Positions 22,085 through 33,323 of a stretch of DNA of 64,000 nt are shown here, in pieces. This DNA is from Pomphorhynchus laevis. Lineage: Eukaryota; Acanthocephala; Palaeacanthocephala; Echinorhynchida; Pomphorhynchidae. A model generated the notes under the pieces. It did not search any database, was not told where the DNA came from, and saw only the letters and a program-made list of their open reading frames with translations. Where the stretch lies: assembly GCA_012934845.2 (NCBI GenBank), contig WNNJ02002365.1, positions 25,541-89,540 on the forward strand, in the 5' to 3' direction. The position numbers and the translations under genes are program-made. Every line of letters starts with the position of its first letter. The stretch's first letter is position 1.

Positions 22085-22830
22085 AAGTTAATTAGTTATT
22101 AAAATAAGGAAATGCAACACGAAACATTGCTTGATCCATTCGTAGTCTTCTTTTAAAAGTACTAAGTGAACTGCATCCAACGGTGTCTGCATCAATGTTG
22201 TTCCAAAGCTCAACAATTCTTCTATCAAATTGCATCGCGCCCAATTTCTGTACCCTGTTTCTTCGAATAGTTAAAGAATGACCGCGAAGAACATTTGAAC
22301 CACGTAATTGAACCCTACTACGAAGAGGGTGATGAGGACGTTGGAATAAATATCAAACAAGGTACATATCCATGTAACGACGGGTCCATGTGACGGTCTC
22401 AAGTCCTAGTGATCTCAATCGGTCTTCATAAGGCAGTTACGCCAACGTTGGTGCTAGCTTTGTTGCCCTGCGAAGTACACTCTCTGATTTCTTATGTTCA
22501 TGCACAGTACGTGGGTATACAACCGGAGCTGCATATAAAAGTCTACTCAATACATGTGCTAAAATCAGAGGCCGAAGAGCAGTCGGATTAACGCGAAGAA
22601 ACGCACGTCGAATCATACCTATCATTTTATTGTAGTTGGCACAAGCTTGATCGGTGTGCTTTTTAGTTGATAAATTAGAGGTAACCCATACTCCTAAATC
22701 TTTGTAACTATCGACACTTTCCACGATACATCCCTTATATTTGTAACGAACAGATGTTAGTTGCTTGCGAGCATTACTAATAATACGCATGTGTTTGCAT
22801 TTCGAAACAATTATCACAAATCAAATCAGC
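22085..22830 (-). pseudogene. LINE family H C-terminal part, inverted in place
   Basis: The minus strand starts IIVSKCKHMRI (the thumb segment that should follow the FADD motif). It continues with SYKDLGVWVTSNLSTKKHTD, MIGMIRRAFLR and RLLYAAPVVYP, then after 22440 the worn tail YEDRLRSLGL ... LWNNIDADTV. This is exactly the section missing after 22075 on the plus strand, so the two fragments look like one copy whose 3' part has been turned round. Confidence 0.72.
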
Positions 22831-22839
22831 TAACTGAGT

Positions 22840-23122
22840 CTACGTATTTAATATAATTATAAAATAAACAAAACATAATAATGCTAAATCAAAATTTAAT
22901 AATTAAATAACAAAATTAAAAATTGTTTTTAGATTTTCTATAATTTTAAATCAAGTTAAAATAAAAAATTGAAATTTAAAATAAAAGTCATTTTTATGAA
23001 TTGACTAATAAATAACAGACGTTGTATCAGAATAAGAATTAGAGGTCATCAGGAGGAACTGCTATGCTATCAGATTTCGGCCCCTAACTCCTCTACCCAA
23101 CATAACAGCAGGGCCAAATACA
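22840..23122 (-). repeat. Structured module copy (K5), minus strand
   Basis: The module runs from 'ctgagtctacg' near 22840 up to aaatacatgc at 23116. P1 arms GGCCCT/GGGGCC (23110-23115 with 23079-23084, five Watson-Crick pairs plus G-U) and P2 arms (23101-23108 with 23059-23066, seven Watson-Crick pairs plus G-U) are both kept. Hairpin H1 is cut in half where LINE A4 begins. Confidence 0.72.
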
Positions 23123-23125
23123 TGC

Positions 23126-25060
23126 TGTTTGGATGCAAAAGCAAATTGGATGCGACAACAAGAACTACAATGTTTGGACTCACGTTGCCATTCCTTTCAC
23201 TGACGAGGACAACGTTTTAAATCGGAATTTCCTCTGCGGCTTCTGTTGTGCTGCCCTCGTGGGTAAGCTAATGAAGAATGAGCACTCAAACGGTGGAGAC
23301 GTTCTGAACGCTAACAAAACAGATTTGTGCTCAATAACTAAACTTGATATCTCTCAGTCGACTCAGACCGCTGTTATACATGGAACATCAACAAACGACA
23401 ACATATCTTATAATCTATCGTCGTCATCCGTTTGCTTACTAACTCCTTCGTCATCTATAAAACCCGTTCTTGAAACTTCTCTCTCACACACTCCTCCTTT
23501 AACTACGGATAAAACTTCCCATAATCTTCATCTTCCTAACAATGCAAACAGTAAAGGCCTTCATCTCGTACCTCATTTTTCCTATTCATCCCCACATCTA
23601 AAGACATCTCATACTTCTTTCTTCTCTTCACGTACTCCTTACTCTACCTCTACCGTATCACTTCTCAATAATTTACATCCTTCTGTCAAAATTATCTCCA
23701 GTAACATCTCCGTTCAACCTATTCAACAATCCACTTCTGTCACACATGCTCCAACCGTATCACCTATCAATAATTTACATCCTTCCGTCAAAATCATCTC
23801 CAGTAACATCTCCGATCAACCGATTCAACACTCCACTCCTGTCACACATGCTCCAAACTATCTTAAATCTTCACTTAGCACCCCTGTCATTCCCACGTTT
23901 ATCTGCTCTTCTGCCTCTACTGCTACCAGGTCTTTCCGTCCACCACTACGTAATCGTTTTCCTTCGCGCGATCGATGCATTATCATATCTAATTTAAAGG
24001 TTTCCGAATCTGCTTCTCCTCAATGTCGCCTCGATGATGATGTATCTGCTTTCAGGTCTATCCTAACAACCATTCTTCTTGATAATAATCCATCCCTCTT
24101 CAATAATATCGCTCCTGTATCTTTGATCCGTTTAAACAAATCCACTAAATCCAATCATCTCAGTCCTCCACTCCTAAAGATTGTTTTCCGACATAGTTCA
24201 CATGCATCCTTGGTACTTTCCCAACGTTTTAAACTTCTTACCACTTCGTCTACTAGTCGTATCTTTCCTGACCGCTCCCTTCGCCTTTCTCTGAATCCTG
24301 ATAAATCTAAAATTATGTGGATCCTACCTCGAAGCTTCGGCGTAGAATCTCCTTCCGTAACACTAAATTCTACAATTATTCCTATCGTTGATAATCTCGT
24401 TTTCCTAGGCTTTCATTTCGACAACCGACTTTCACTTAAACCTTTCGTTAGTGATAAAGTACGCTCATCTATCTTGATACTCCGCAATCTCCGTCAAGTT
24501 CGTAGATTGATCGATTTCCCTTCTTGTATGACTCTCATATCTTCTCTTCTTTTCTCAAGACTTTTTACAACGCATCATCAACGCTGCCGTTCGAGTTCTC
24601 CTCCGTCTTCGTCGTTTTGATCATACATCCCACTATCTTGTTTCTCTTGATTGGCCTACCATTTATTGTCGTGTTCAAATTCGTCTTCTTATCATTGCTT
24701 TTCGCCTTATAACTTCTCATACCCCTTCATTTCTCAACCTTCCTTTTCTCGACAATTCTCGTACTGTGTATTGTGCTCTGCGTTCCCGTAATTCCCTTCT
24801 TTTACATGTCCCAATCTACTCTACCTCTTTTGGCTTCCGCTCCTTCGTTGTGGCTGCTCCTCTCTTGTGGAATCTACTGCCTATTCATATCCGCCAATCG
24901 ACATCTATGCCGTACTTCAAACTCCAAATCCAATTCTTTTTCAACAATTAACTGATTACCTGTGACCTTTGATGTTCTTTTTTTTGTTTGTTCGTGGTCA
25001 TGTAAGCGGGCATTTTGCACGCATTTGCCACGTTAAATAAATTATTGTATTATTATTATA
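23126..25060 (+). mobile_element. LINE family A copy A4 with internal deletion
   Basis: Contains ORF1, the last third of ORF2 and the 3' tail (ggcattttgcacgcatttgcc, then an ATT run to 25060). About 2.3 kb is missing between ORF1 and the RT thumb when compared with copy A6. It is a non-autonomous deletion derivative. Confidence 0.85.
23133..24620 (+). CDS. In-frame ORF1-ORF2 fusion of LINE A4 (495 aa)
   Basis: Residues 1-40 hold a damaged PHD-like finger (IGCDNKNYNVWTH ... FLCGFC). About 50-270 is Ser/Thr/Pro-rich low complexity with a duplicated motif (NNLHPSVKIISSNIS occurs twice). 270-383 is the conserved ORF1 C-terminal domain (NRFPSRDRCIIISNL, DDDVSAFRSIL, PDRS). At about residue 384 the frame passes directly into the RT thumb (LRLSLNPDKSKIMWILPR ... 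VFLGFHFDNRLSLKPFV) and continues to about residue 480 before a frameshift. RT catalytic motifs are absent, so no polymerase activity is expected. A fused RNA-binding protein could in principle be made, but it is most likely just a surviving frame. Confidence 0.7.
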   Translation: MQKQIGCDNKNYNVWTHVAIPFTDEDNVLNRNFLCGFCCAALVGKLMKNEHSNGGDVLNANKTDLCSITKLDISQSTQTAVIHGTSTNDNISYNLSSSSVCLLTPSSSIKPVLETSLSHTPPLTTDKTSHNLHLPNNANSKGLHLVPHFSYSSPHLKTSHTSFFSSRTPYSTSTVSLLNNLHPSVKIISSNISVQPIQQSTSVTHAPTVSPINNLHPSVKIISSNISDQPIQHSTPVTHAPNYLKSSLSTPVIPTFICSSASTATRSFRPPLRNRFPSRDRCIIISNLKVSESASPQCRLDDDVSAFRSILTTILLDNNPSLFNNIAPVSLIRLNKSTKSNHLSPPLLKIVFRHSSHASLVLSQRFKLLTTSSTSRIFPDRSLRLSLNPDKSKIMWILPRSFGVESPSVTLNSTIIPIVDNLVFLGFHFDNRLSLKPFVSDKVRSSILILRNLRQVRRLIDFPSCMTLISSLLFSRLFTTHHQRCRSSSPPSSSF

Positions 25061-25144
25061 TTATTATGCTAATGTAAGCTTGTTAGACACCGCCCACAAC
25101 TCCACATTATCTATGTCAGTTTGCAAATTATCAACATATTATAT

Positions 25145-27500
25145 AAATAATAATATAATAATACAAATTTATTTAACGTGATAAATGCGTACAAGCTGCA
25201 CGCTTACGAGTTCACTAACAAAATGAAAAAGTCAAGCAGATAAATTGTTCAAATGGGATCGGATTTGGCTTTTGAAGCATGTAAGGGAAGTTGATTGGCG
25301 TAGATGAATGGGCAGATGATTTCATGATAGAGGAGCAGGCATCAGGAAGGAGCGAAGTCCAAGGGAGGTAGAGTAGTTTGGGACATGTAAAAGAAGGGAA
25401 TTACAGGAACGCAAGGAACAGTAAACAGGACGCGAATTATCAAGAAAAGGATGGTTGAGAAATGAAGGGGAACGAAAAGTTACAAGGCGGAAAGCAACGA
25501 TAAAAAGACGAATTTGAACAAGACAATAAATTGTAGGCATATTCAATTAGAAGCAAGAAGGTAAGATGTATGATCAAAACGACGAAGACGGAGGATAATT
25601 CAGACGGCAGCGTTGACGATGCGTTGCAGGGGAAGAAGAGTGGATTTAGGTGAGTTGGCAAATAGACTAAGATAATAATCGAGTCTAGAAAAAAGGAGAG
25701 AAGATATGAGTCATACAAGAAGGAAAATCGATCAATCTACGAACTTGACGGAGGTTGCGGAGTATCAAGGTAGATGAGCGTACTTTATCTCTAACGAAAT
25801 GTTTAAGTGAAAGTCGGTTTAGAAATAGAAGCCTAGGAAAACGAGATTATCAACGATAGGAAGAATTGTAGAATTCAATGGTACGGAGGGAGGTTCTAAG
25901 CCGAGGCGTCGAGGTAGGATCCACATAATTTTGGATTTATCAAGATTCAGAGCAAGACGAAGAGAAGAAAGATGATTGGAAATTGAGACAAGACAGTCGG
26001 AAGCAGAAACACTAAGATCGTGAATACGATAAACAGGTGCATGAGCATAGATGAGAATGTCATCAGCATATTGCATAACATGGAAGTTAAATTTATGAGA
26101 AATTGAAGACAAATCACCGAGAAGAAGAGAGAAAAGCATATGGCCTAATACGGAGCCTTGTTCAACACCAGACGGGATGGACGAAGGATGGAAGAGAGAA
26201 GTGTTAGAATAGACGCGAAATGTACGGTTTGATAGATATGACGAAAACTATGATACCGTGGATAAAGAGAAGCCATAATCATGACGAAGGCGATGGAGAA
26301 GAATCGAGTGATCGACGATGTCAAAAGCAGACGATAGATCAAGAGAAACTATGACACTACATAATTTATGATCGCGCGATATGAGTAAGTCGATATAAAC
26401 TTCAAGACAGGCAAGTTTGGTAGAGTAATTAGAGCGAAAAGCGGCTTTGAAGGGAGGAAATAAGTTAGAGGAAAAGATATATATATTAACTTGCTTAAGA
26501 ATGAGACGCTCAAGGAGTTTAGAGAGAGTTGGGAGAAGTGAAATAGGACGGTACGAAGATGGTAGTGAGGAGTCGAGATATTGCTTTTTGATGTTTGTAC
26601 GAACAGTGGCGCATTTCCAGATGGAAGGAAATGTACGGCTACGGATGGACGAGTTGAATAATGTGGTTAGGTAGGGTAAGATAGAGGCGCAGATATTTTT
26701 AAGCAAGTGAGTGGGAATTGGGTCAGAAGGAGAGGTTTTATTAGGTAATGACAGCAGAACCGAAGAAACTTCATCAGACGAAACGGGAAAAAGGTGGAAT
26801 AGTTCTGGGAGGGAAGTATTTAAAGAGATGAGTGGGTACAAGGGCGGCTATGGGTAGTAGGGAAAGTAAATTAGATAGCTTAGTTTGTAGATGAGAAGAA
26901 AATTCATCAGGATTTATATTACAAGGGGTAGATGATCGTGAAAGAATTGAGTTTAAGATTTTCCAATGAGATTTAGAGTTGGAAGATGGCTCGAGTTGAT
27001 TTCGCCAAAAGAGAGTACGTTTAGTACGTATATGAATGAGATATGAACGGCGTTGAGAAAAGTAGGAATCACGAAGATTTGGAGGGAGTGAGTTGGGAGA
27101 ACGTTTAAGAAAGCGTTTATACATACGAAAAGATTGACGGAGTCTACGCTTAGAAAGACTACATTCAGAATCAAACCAGGGAGCATGGCGCAAGCGCTGG
27201 GAAAGTCGAAGTCGACTAGGCAGAAGGTTATTGAGGATCGACGTTAGTTCAGAATCAAACAGAATGCAGAGATCATCGGGAGAGAGATAGTTAAGAGGAA
27301 ATGAAAAGAGTGAAGAATTGAGTAAGGCTGTGTAGAGAATAGGGATATCGAGAAGCTTCCATGGTCGACTTGGTGTAGATAATGGTAAAGGCGGAGAAGG
27401 AGGATGGGGACGAGTAAGAGTGACAAGGAAATGATCGGACAAACCAGGATCAGTAATTGACAAGGCATAATGGCATACCATACAGATTGATGACAATTTC
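25145..27500 (-). mobile_element. LINE family A copy A5, 5'-truncated
   Basis: The minus strand carries the 3' tail at 25145-25200, then ORF2 up to the endonuclease SDH box (DPGLSDHFLVTL, near 27430). RT motifs: SSAFDIVDHSILLHRLRHDYGFSL near 26260, QYADDILIYAHAPVYRIHDLSV near 26020, thumb LNLDKSKIMWILPRR. The motif B block is damaged. At least four frame breaks. It lacks ORF1 and most of the endonuclease. It is about as diverged from A7 as A1 is. Confidence 0.85.
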
Positions 27501-27690
27501 AAAATTTTAACCGTACTTTTTAAATTATGTTTTATGTTTTGGTGGGGAGACTGAACAGGCTTAGCGCTTTGTCTTTTAAATTAATAATAACAACAGGCGC
27601 AATGTATATCGTTTGCAAAAGGCAGTTTAGTGGGCTTTTGATGCACTTAGTCATTAAGGTTTAGCTCTTTTATAAAATAGCTCATCATGG
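27501..27690. other. Junction between LINE A5 and the Penelope-like element
   Basis: Short A/T-rich sequence with no recognised content. Confidence 0.3.
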
Positions 27691-27856
27691 ATCCTAACTA
27701 AGATGATTCGCTACCTGAATCTTAAATCTCTTTCCAAAATATCTTATCAATGAATATTGATGGTCAGTCAATATTATAGACAAATAGAGTCTAATAAATT
27801 TAGTATATTCCTGGATATCCACTTTGCCATATGTCATATTGCTTATATTTTTAAAT

Positions 27857-27885
27857 TTTCTACAATCAACTGTGGTCATCATCAG
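27857..27885 (-). ncRNA. Decayed hammerhead-like core, left Penelope repeat
   Basis: On the minus strand CTGATGA (27879-27885) and GAAA (27857-27860) flank an 18-nt segment whose stem II pairing is largely lost, although the right-end partner at 33295-33323 keeps it. It is a fossil of the same ribozyme. Confidence 0.4.
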
Positions 27886-28189
27886 AATGTCATGTACATC
27901 AAAATTAAATCGATAACAACAAAATAAAAATTGGGTCCCACTTTTGCCAATTATTAATGGGTAACCTTGAAGCTATTATTTTCAAGTCTGGTAATTACAT
28001 TAATATTAATTGACAACAAATTGAGCTGAGGCTCTTTACAAGTTGCTTCACAAAATAAAAAGAATAAGAGTCGATATGTCCCTCCCTCATCAGATAAACT
28101 ACTGAAAATTCCACCGTTGTCTTGAGAAGGAAGGGTTATCATCCAGTAGGGCGCAAAAACCTGAAGCAGAAGACGACAAAACGGTCGCA

Positions 28190-28562
28190 CTCTATAAACG
28201 TCTATACGTAATATGTCAACGACATCTTCATAAGCTGCGATAATAACAAGGATATCACATCATTAAAAACGTATTTGAGGAGCAATCGATTCTCAAAATT
28301 TCTCATGAAATTGAAAAGGATAATATGCTTAACTTCCTGGATGTATTGCTTCTCAGGAAGCACGAACACTTCGAAACGGCTGTAGTTATCAAACCGATAC
28401 ACGATGAATCGTGTTTAAACTACAAAAGTGTATGTTCACGTATTTATAAAATAGGAGTTATAGAGACTCATAAAACTTTACAGTTTTTCAGTATGCTCCG
28501 ATACACGCGTGTAGAGATAGAAATTGAACAAATACGTTAAATGCTTACTAATAATGGATATA
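28190..28562 (+). pseudogene. Penelope-like reverse transcriptase fragment
   Basis: Recognised by the Penelope order of motifs after the catalytic box: YVNDIFISCDNNKDITSL (YxDD-type box, altered), then HEIEKDNMLNFLDVLLLRK (the 'E-x-E-x3-L-x-FLD' block), the 'RKP-T' equivalent IKPIHDESCLNYKSV, and finally EIEQIR ... LTNNGYKI, the start of the RT thumb with its N/RGY motif. It ends exactly where the LINE insertion begins. Broken. Confidence 0.75.
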
Positions 28563-29650
28563 AAATATCCGACCACTCGGTGTATAAACGTAAACATTTC
28601 ACTTGCGGTTTTTGTACATCAGTACGACTACTACAGTTATCCTGCTCATCTACTCCTGTATCACACACGACCACTCAAACCAATGCTGTTTTAGATGTTT
28701 CCCTCGCATCAACACCTGACTTCGCATCATATAATCCCATTATTAAACCTACTCTCTCACACACTCCTCGTTCAACTACGTACCAAACTTCCATTAATCT
28801 TTCTCATTCTAACAATGCTAACGGTAAAGCTTTTCATCTCGTACCTCCTCTTTCCTATTCCTCCCCCAATCTAAATAAATCTCAAACTTCTTTATTCTCC
28901 TCACGTACTCCTTACTCGACCTCCCCTGTATCACCTCTCAATAATTTACACCCTTCCATCAAAATCATTTCCAGTAACATTTCCGATCAACTGATTCAAC
29001 ACTCCATTCCTGTCACTCATGCCCCAACCTATTTTAATTCTCCTTACTCTACCTCCCACGTAACACTTCCAAATAATTTACATCCTTCATTTAAAATCAT
29101 ATCCAGTCACATCTCTGATCAACCGATTCAACACCCCGCTCCTGTCACACTTGCTCCAACCAATATTAATTCTTTATCAAGCACCCCTGTCATTTCCACT
29201 TCTATCTGCTCATCTACCTCGACTCCTACCAGCTATGTCCGTCCACCACTTTCACGAAATCGTTTTCCTTCGCGCGATCGCTGTATAATCATATCAAACT
29301 TAAAGCTTTCCGAATCTGCTTCTCCACAATCTCGCCTCGATGATGATGTATCTGCTTTCAGGTCTATCCTAGCAACCATTCTTCCTGATGATAACCCATC
29401 ACTCTTCAATAATATCGCTCCTGTATCCTTTATTCGTTTAAACAAATCCACTAAATCCAATCATCTCAGTCCTCCACTCTTAAAAATTGTTTTCCGACAT
29501 AGTTCACATGCCTCTTCGGTACTCTCCCAACGTTTTAAACTTCTTACCACTTCACCTACTTGCCGTATCTTTCCTGACCGCTCCCCTTCTGATATTGCCC
29601 AGCTCAATTTAGCTCGCATTGAAAAACATCGACGTGAAACAAACGGCTAG
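28541..29650 (+). CDS. LINE A6 ORF1 (369-codon frame, hybrid start)
   Basis: The first seven codons (MLTNNGY) belong to the Penelope-like RT; the LINE part begins at about residue 8. FTCGFC (residues 24-29) is the second half of the PHD-like finger; the first half is absent in A6 and A7. Residues 40-225 are Ser/Thr/Pro/Asn-rich with repeated units (LNNLHPSIKIISSNIS, PNNLHPSFKIISSHIS). Residues 230-365 are the conserved C-terminal domain (RNRFPSRDRCIIISNLKLS, DDDVSAFRSILATILPDDN, VFRHSSHASSVLSQRFKLL, IAQLNLARIEKHRRETNG). It stops at a TAG where A7 has GAG, about 100 bp before the normal ORF1 end. Function by family: RNA binding in the retrotransposition particle. Confidence 0.75.
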   Translation: MLTNNGYKISDHSVYKRKHFTCGFCTSVRLLQLSCSSTPVSHTTTQTNAVLDVSLASTPDFASYNPIIKPTLSHTPRSTTYQTSINLSHSNNANGKAFHLVPPLSYSSPNLNKSQTSLFSSRTPYSTSPVSPLNNLHPSIKIISSNISDQLIQHSIPVTHAPTYFNSPYSTSHVTLPNNLHPSFKIISSHISDQPIQHPAPVTLAPTNINSLSSTPVISTSICSSTSTPTSYVRPPLSRNRFPSRDRCIIISNLKLSESASPQSRLDDDVSAFRSILATILPDDNPSLFNNIAPVSFIRLNKSTKSNHLSPPLLKIVFRHSSHASSVLSQRFKLLTTSPTCRIFPDRSPSDIAQLNLARIEKHRRETNG

Positions 29651-32600
29651 TCATCCTTATCTATACGTAAAATCAACGGAAATTTTCACGTTCTTCACAC
29701 AAGGCCAAAAATTCGATGGCGTCCCATCTCTCCCCCTTGTCTTCTTCGCTAGTCGATCTCGCTCCTAAGCATACTTTTCGTCTTAGTCTATTCAATACTC
29801 GCTCCATTCTTCATAAAGCTGATATGCTTCTCGATATCTTCGATCAATTATCTATCGATATTCTCTGCATTACCGAATCCTGGCACTCTGACTCCGACGA
29901 TCTTGCTATTCGTCGTCTATGTCGCTCTGGTTGTTCTCTAGTTGAATCAGCTCGTCAAATTACATCTCATACATCTACTGCGTCTAACCATGGCGGTATT
30001 GTTGCCATTGATCGTCACCCAATGTCTTTACGTAAAATCAACGTTAACATCCGTTACACTTCGTTCGAATTACTCATATGCAGATTATCAACGCCTTTCC
30101 CTCTGGAACTTGTGATTGTATACCGTCCAGGTTCAGTTGCCCCATCACGTATCTTCTTTAACGACCTTGCAGATCTAATGTCTCACTGTTCATTGTCTTA
30201 TACTCCTTCTTTTGTTCTCGGTGACTTTAACATTCGTCTTGATCGCCCGACTCTATCACTTTAACTAATCTTTTTTCTGATTTTAACTATAAATTACTTT
30301 CAACAAGCCCAACTCATATTCTCGGCGGTGCTCTCGACATCATTGCTGTTCCTAACTGCTTCGATGACTATACCTCCTTGTCAATTACTGATCCTGGTTT
30401 GTCCGATCATTTCCTTGTCACTCTTACTCTTACTCGTCCCCATCCTCCTTCTCCGCCTTTACCTTTATCTACACCAAGTCGACCCTGGAAGCTTCTCGAT
30501 ATCCCTGTTCTCTGCACAGCCTTACTCAATTCTTCACTCTTTTCACTTCCTCTTAACTATCTCTCTCCCGATGATCTCTGCATTCTGTTTGATTCTGAAC
30601 TTACGTCGATCCTCAATAACCTTCTGCCTAGTCGACTTCGACGTTCCCAGCGCTTGCGCCATGCTCTCTGGTTCGATTCTGACTGTAGTCTTTCTAAGCG
30701 TCGACTCCGTCACTCTTTTCGTATGTATAAACGCTTTCTTAAACGTTCTTCCAACTCACTCTCTCCAAATCTTCGTGATTCCTACTTTTCTCAACGCCGT
30801 TCACATCTCATTCTTATACGTACTAAACGTACTCTCTTTTGGCGAAATCAACTCGAGTCATCTTCCAACTCTAAATCTCATTGGAAAATCTTAAACTCAA
30901 TTCTTTCACGATCATCATCCCCTTGTAATATAAATCCTGATGAATTTTCTTCTTATCTACAAACCAAGTTATCTAATTTACTTTCCCTACTACCCATAGC
31001 CCCCTTGTACCCACTCTTATCTTTAAATACTTCCTTCCCAGAACTATTCCACCTTCTTCCCTGTTTCGTCTGATGAAGTTTCTTCGGTTCGGCTGTCATT
31101 ACCTAATAAAACCTCTCCTTCTGACCCAATTCCCACTCACTCGCTTAAAAATATCTGCTCCTTTATCTTACCCTTCCTAACCACATTGTTCAACTCGTCC
31201 ATCCATAGCCGTACATTTCCTTCCATCTGGAAATGCGCCACTGTTCGTCCTCTCATCAAAAAGCAATCTCTCGACTCCTCACTACCATCTTCGTACCGTC
31301 CTATTTCACTTCTCCCAACCCTCTCTAAACTCCTTGAGCGTCTCGTTCTTAAGCAAGTTAATACATATCTCTATTCCTCTAACTTATTTCCTCCCTTCCA
31401 AGCCGCTTTTCGCTCTAATTACTATACCGAAATTGCCTGTCTTAAAGTTTATAACGACTTACTCATATCGCGCGATCATAAATTATGTAGTGTCATAGTT
31501 TCTCTTGATCTATCGTCTGCTTTTGACATCGTCGATCACTCGATTCTTCTCCATCGCCTTCGTCATGATTATGGCTTCTCTTTACCCACTGTATCATGGT
31601 TTTCTTCATATCTATCAAACCGTACATTTCGCGTATATTCTAACTCTTCTCTCTCATCCTTCGTCCATTCCGTCCGGTGTTCCACAAGGCTCCGTATTAG
31701 GCCCTATACTTTTCTCTCTTCTTCTTGGTGATTTGTCTTCGATTTCTCATAAATTTAACTTCCATGTTATGCAATATGCTGATGACATTCTCATCTATGC
31801 TCATGCACCTGTTTATCGTATTCACGATCTTAGTGTTTCCGCTTCGGACTGTCTTGTCTCAATTTCCAATCATCTTTCTTCCCTTCGCCTTTCTCTGAAT
31901 CCTGATAAATCCAAAATTATGTGGATCCTACCTCGACGCCTCAGCTTCGAACCTCCCTCCGTATCATTAAATTCTACAATTCTTCCTATCGTTGATAATC
32001 TCGTTTTCCTAGGCTTCCATTTTGACAACCGACTTTCACTTAAACCTTTCGTTAGAGATAAAGTACGCTCATCTACCTTGATACTCCGCAACCTCCGTCA
32101 AGTTCGTAGATTGATCGATTTCCCTTCTTGTATGACTCTCATATCATCTCTCCTTTTTTCTAGACTCGATTATTGTCTTAGTCTATTTTCCAACTCACCT
32201 AAATCCACTCTTCTTCCCCTACAACGCATCGTCAACGCAGCTGTCCGAATTCTCCTCCGTCTTCGTCGTTTTGATCATACATCCTACCATCTTGCTTCTC
32301 TCGATTTGCCTACAATTTATTGTCGTGTTCAAATTCGTCTTCTTATAGTTGCTTTCCGCCTTGTAACTTTTCATACCTCTTCATTTTTCAACCCTCCTTT
32401 TCTTGATAATTCTCGTCCTGTTTACTGTTCCTTGCGTTCCTGTAATTCCCTTCTTTTACATGTCCCAAACTACTCTACCTCCTTTGGACTCCGCTCCTTC
32501 CTGGTGGCTGCTCCTCTATCGTGGAATCATCTGCCCATTCATATACGCCAATCAACTTCCCTGCAGTGCTTCAAACGACAAATCCGATCCCATTTTAACA

Positions 32601-32694
32601 ATTTAACTGCTTGACTTTCTCATTTTTGTTTGTGGACTTGTAAGCGTACAGCTTGTACGCATTTGCCACATTAAATAAATTTGTATTATTATTA
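28562..32694 (+). mobile_element. LINE family A copy A6, near full-length, nested in Penelope-like element
   Basis: Runs from 'aaaatatcc' (28562) to the ATT-rich tail ending about 32694. It carries both ORFs. Similarity to copy A7 starts at the same base, although the upstream DNA is different. Penelope-like coding sequence lies on both sides in the same orientation. No clear target-site duplication is seen. ORF2 is broken in a few places; otherwise it is very similar to the intact A7. Confidence 0.9.
29716..32614 (+). pseudogene. LINE A6 ORF2, endonuclease-RT, broken
   Basis: Identical in layout to the intact 969-residue ORF2 of A7. Frames 29716-30264 (endonuclease N-terminus to GDFNIRLDR), 30378-31073 (SDH box, APWFDSD-like linker with Pro to Leu), 31186-31731 (fingers, palm motif A SLDLSSAFDIVDH) and 31505-32614 (GVPQGSVLGP, QYADDILIYAHAP, thumb, C-terminus ending RQIRSHFNNLTA) overlap or abut. 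Three to four small indels separate them: one in the 30.25 kb region, one near 31.07 kb and one near 31.65 kb. All catalytic motifs are otherwise present. A young, recently broken copy. Confidence 0.85.
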
Positions 32695-33200
32695 TAACCT
32701 ACAAGAAATAGACAACATTATAAGTAATTTTCGAAAATCCAAAAGAAGAGATACAACTGATACGAATATCCAGAATGAAACAAAAATCAACGTATTTTAT
32801 AGGGTCAACAGACGAGCGCTATTTTCGATGGCGTAAAATCAACTGAAAATGTTAAAGTTATAATTTATTACAAAATCCGCAAGTTAAAATATCTAATTAT
32901 CAAAAATTTCCCAAGGTATGATGAATTGTCTAGCGTTGTGTACCAATTTAAGTGTTCTGAAGTCAGATGTAGGGCTGCTAACAACAACTATATAGGGTAC
33001 ATAACACAGATAATAAACAAATGTATGACCAAACATCACTATCCAGGCAGCAACAGATCTCATTTTTAAGAAGAGCATACTAAAATATAGTCGAAAGAAG
33101 AAATTCTAAAGACGATAAGCACATTGAAATTTGAGAAAATCAAATGATTTCTTTGATGGAAGCGATATATATATCACAGAGGCGGGCGAAAATAAATCAA
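32695..33200 (+). pseudogene. Penelope-like GIY-YIG endonuclease fragment
   Basis: Continues the Penelope-like frame after the nested LINE: NLQEIDNIISNFRKSKRRD, then the nuclease core VVYQFKCSEVRCRAANNNYIG with the paired cysteines and the YIG of GIY-YIG, followed by the Arg/His segment (KCMTKHHYPGSNRSHF, then EEH) and the late ISLMEAIYIS helix carrying the catalytic Glu. This nuclease makes the first-strand nick in GIY-YIG Penelope elements. Broken. Confidence 0.72.
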
Positions 33201-33294
33201 AAGGATGAAGTATCACAAAAACGTAAAATATTTTTTAAATCCGGCATTTTTGATATTTTGCTGTTAACGATTTTATTTTGTGGTAGATGGCATT

Positions 33295-33323
33295 CTGATG
33301 ATGACAACATTTGATTGTCGAAA
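33295..33323 (+). ncRNA. Hammerhead-like ribozyme core, right Penelope repeat
   Basis: CTGATGA (33295-33301), stem II GACAA (33303-33307) with TTGTC (33315-33319), then GAAA (33320-33323). It lies about 100 bp past the GIY-YIG fragment, the position known for Penelope-like hammerheads. Stems I and III are weak. Confidence 0.55.
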
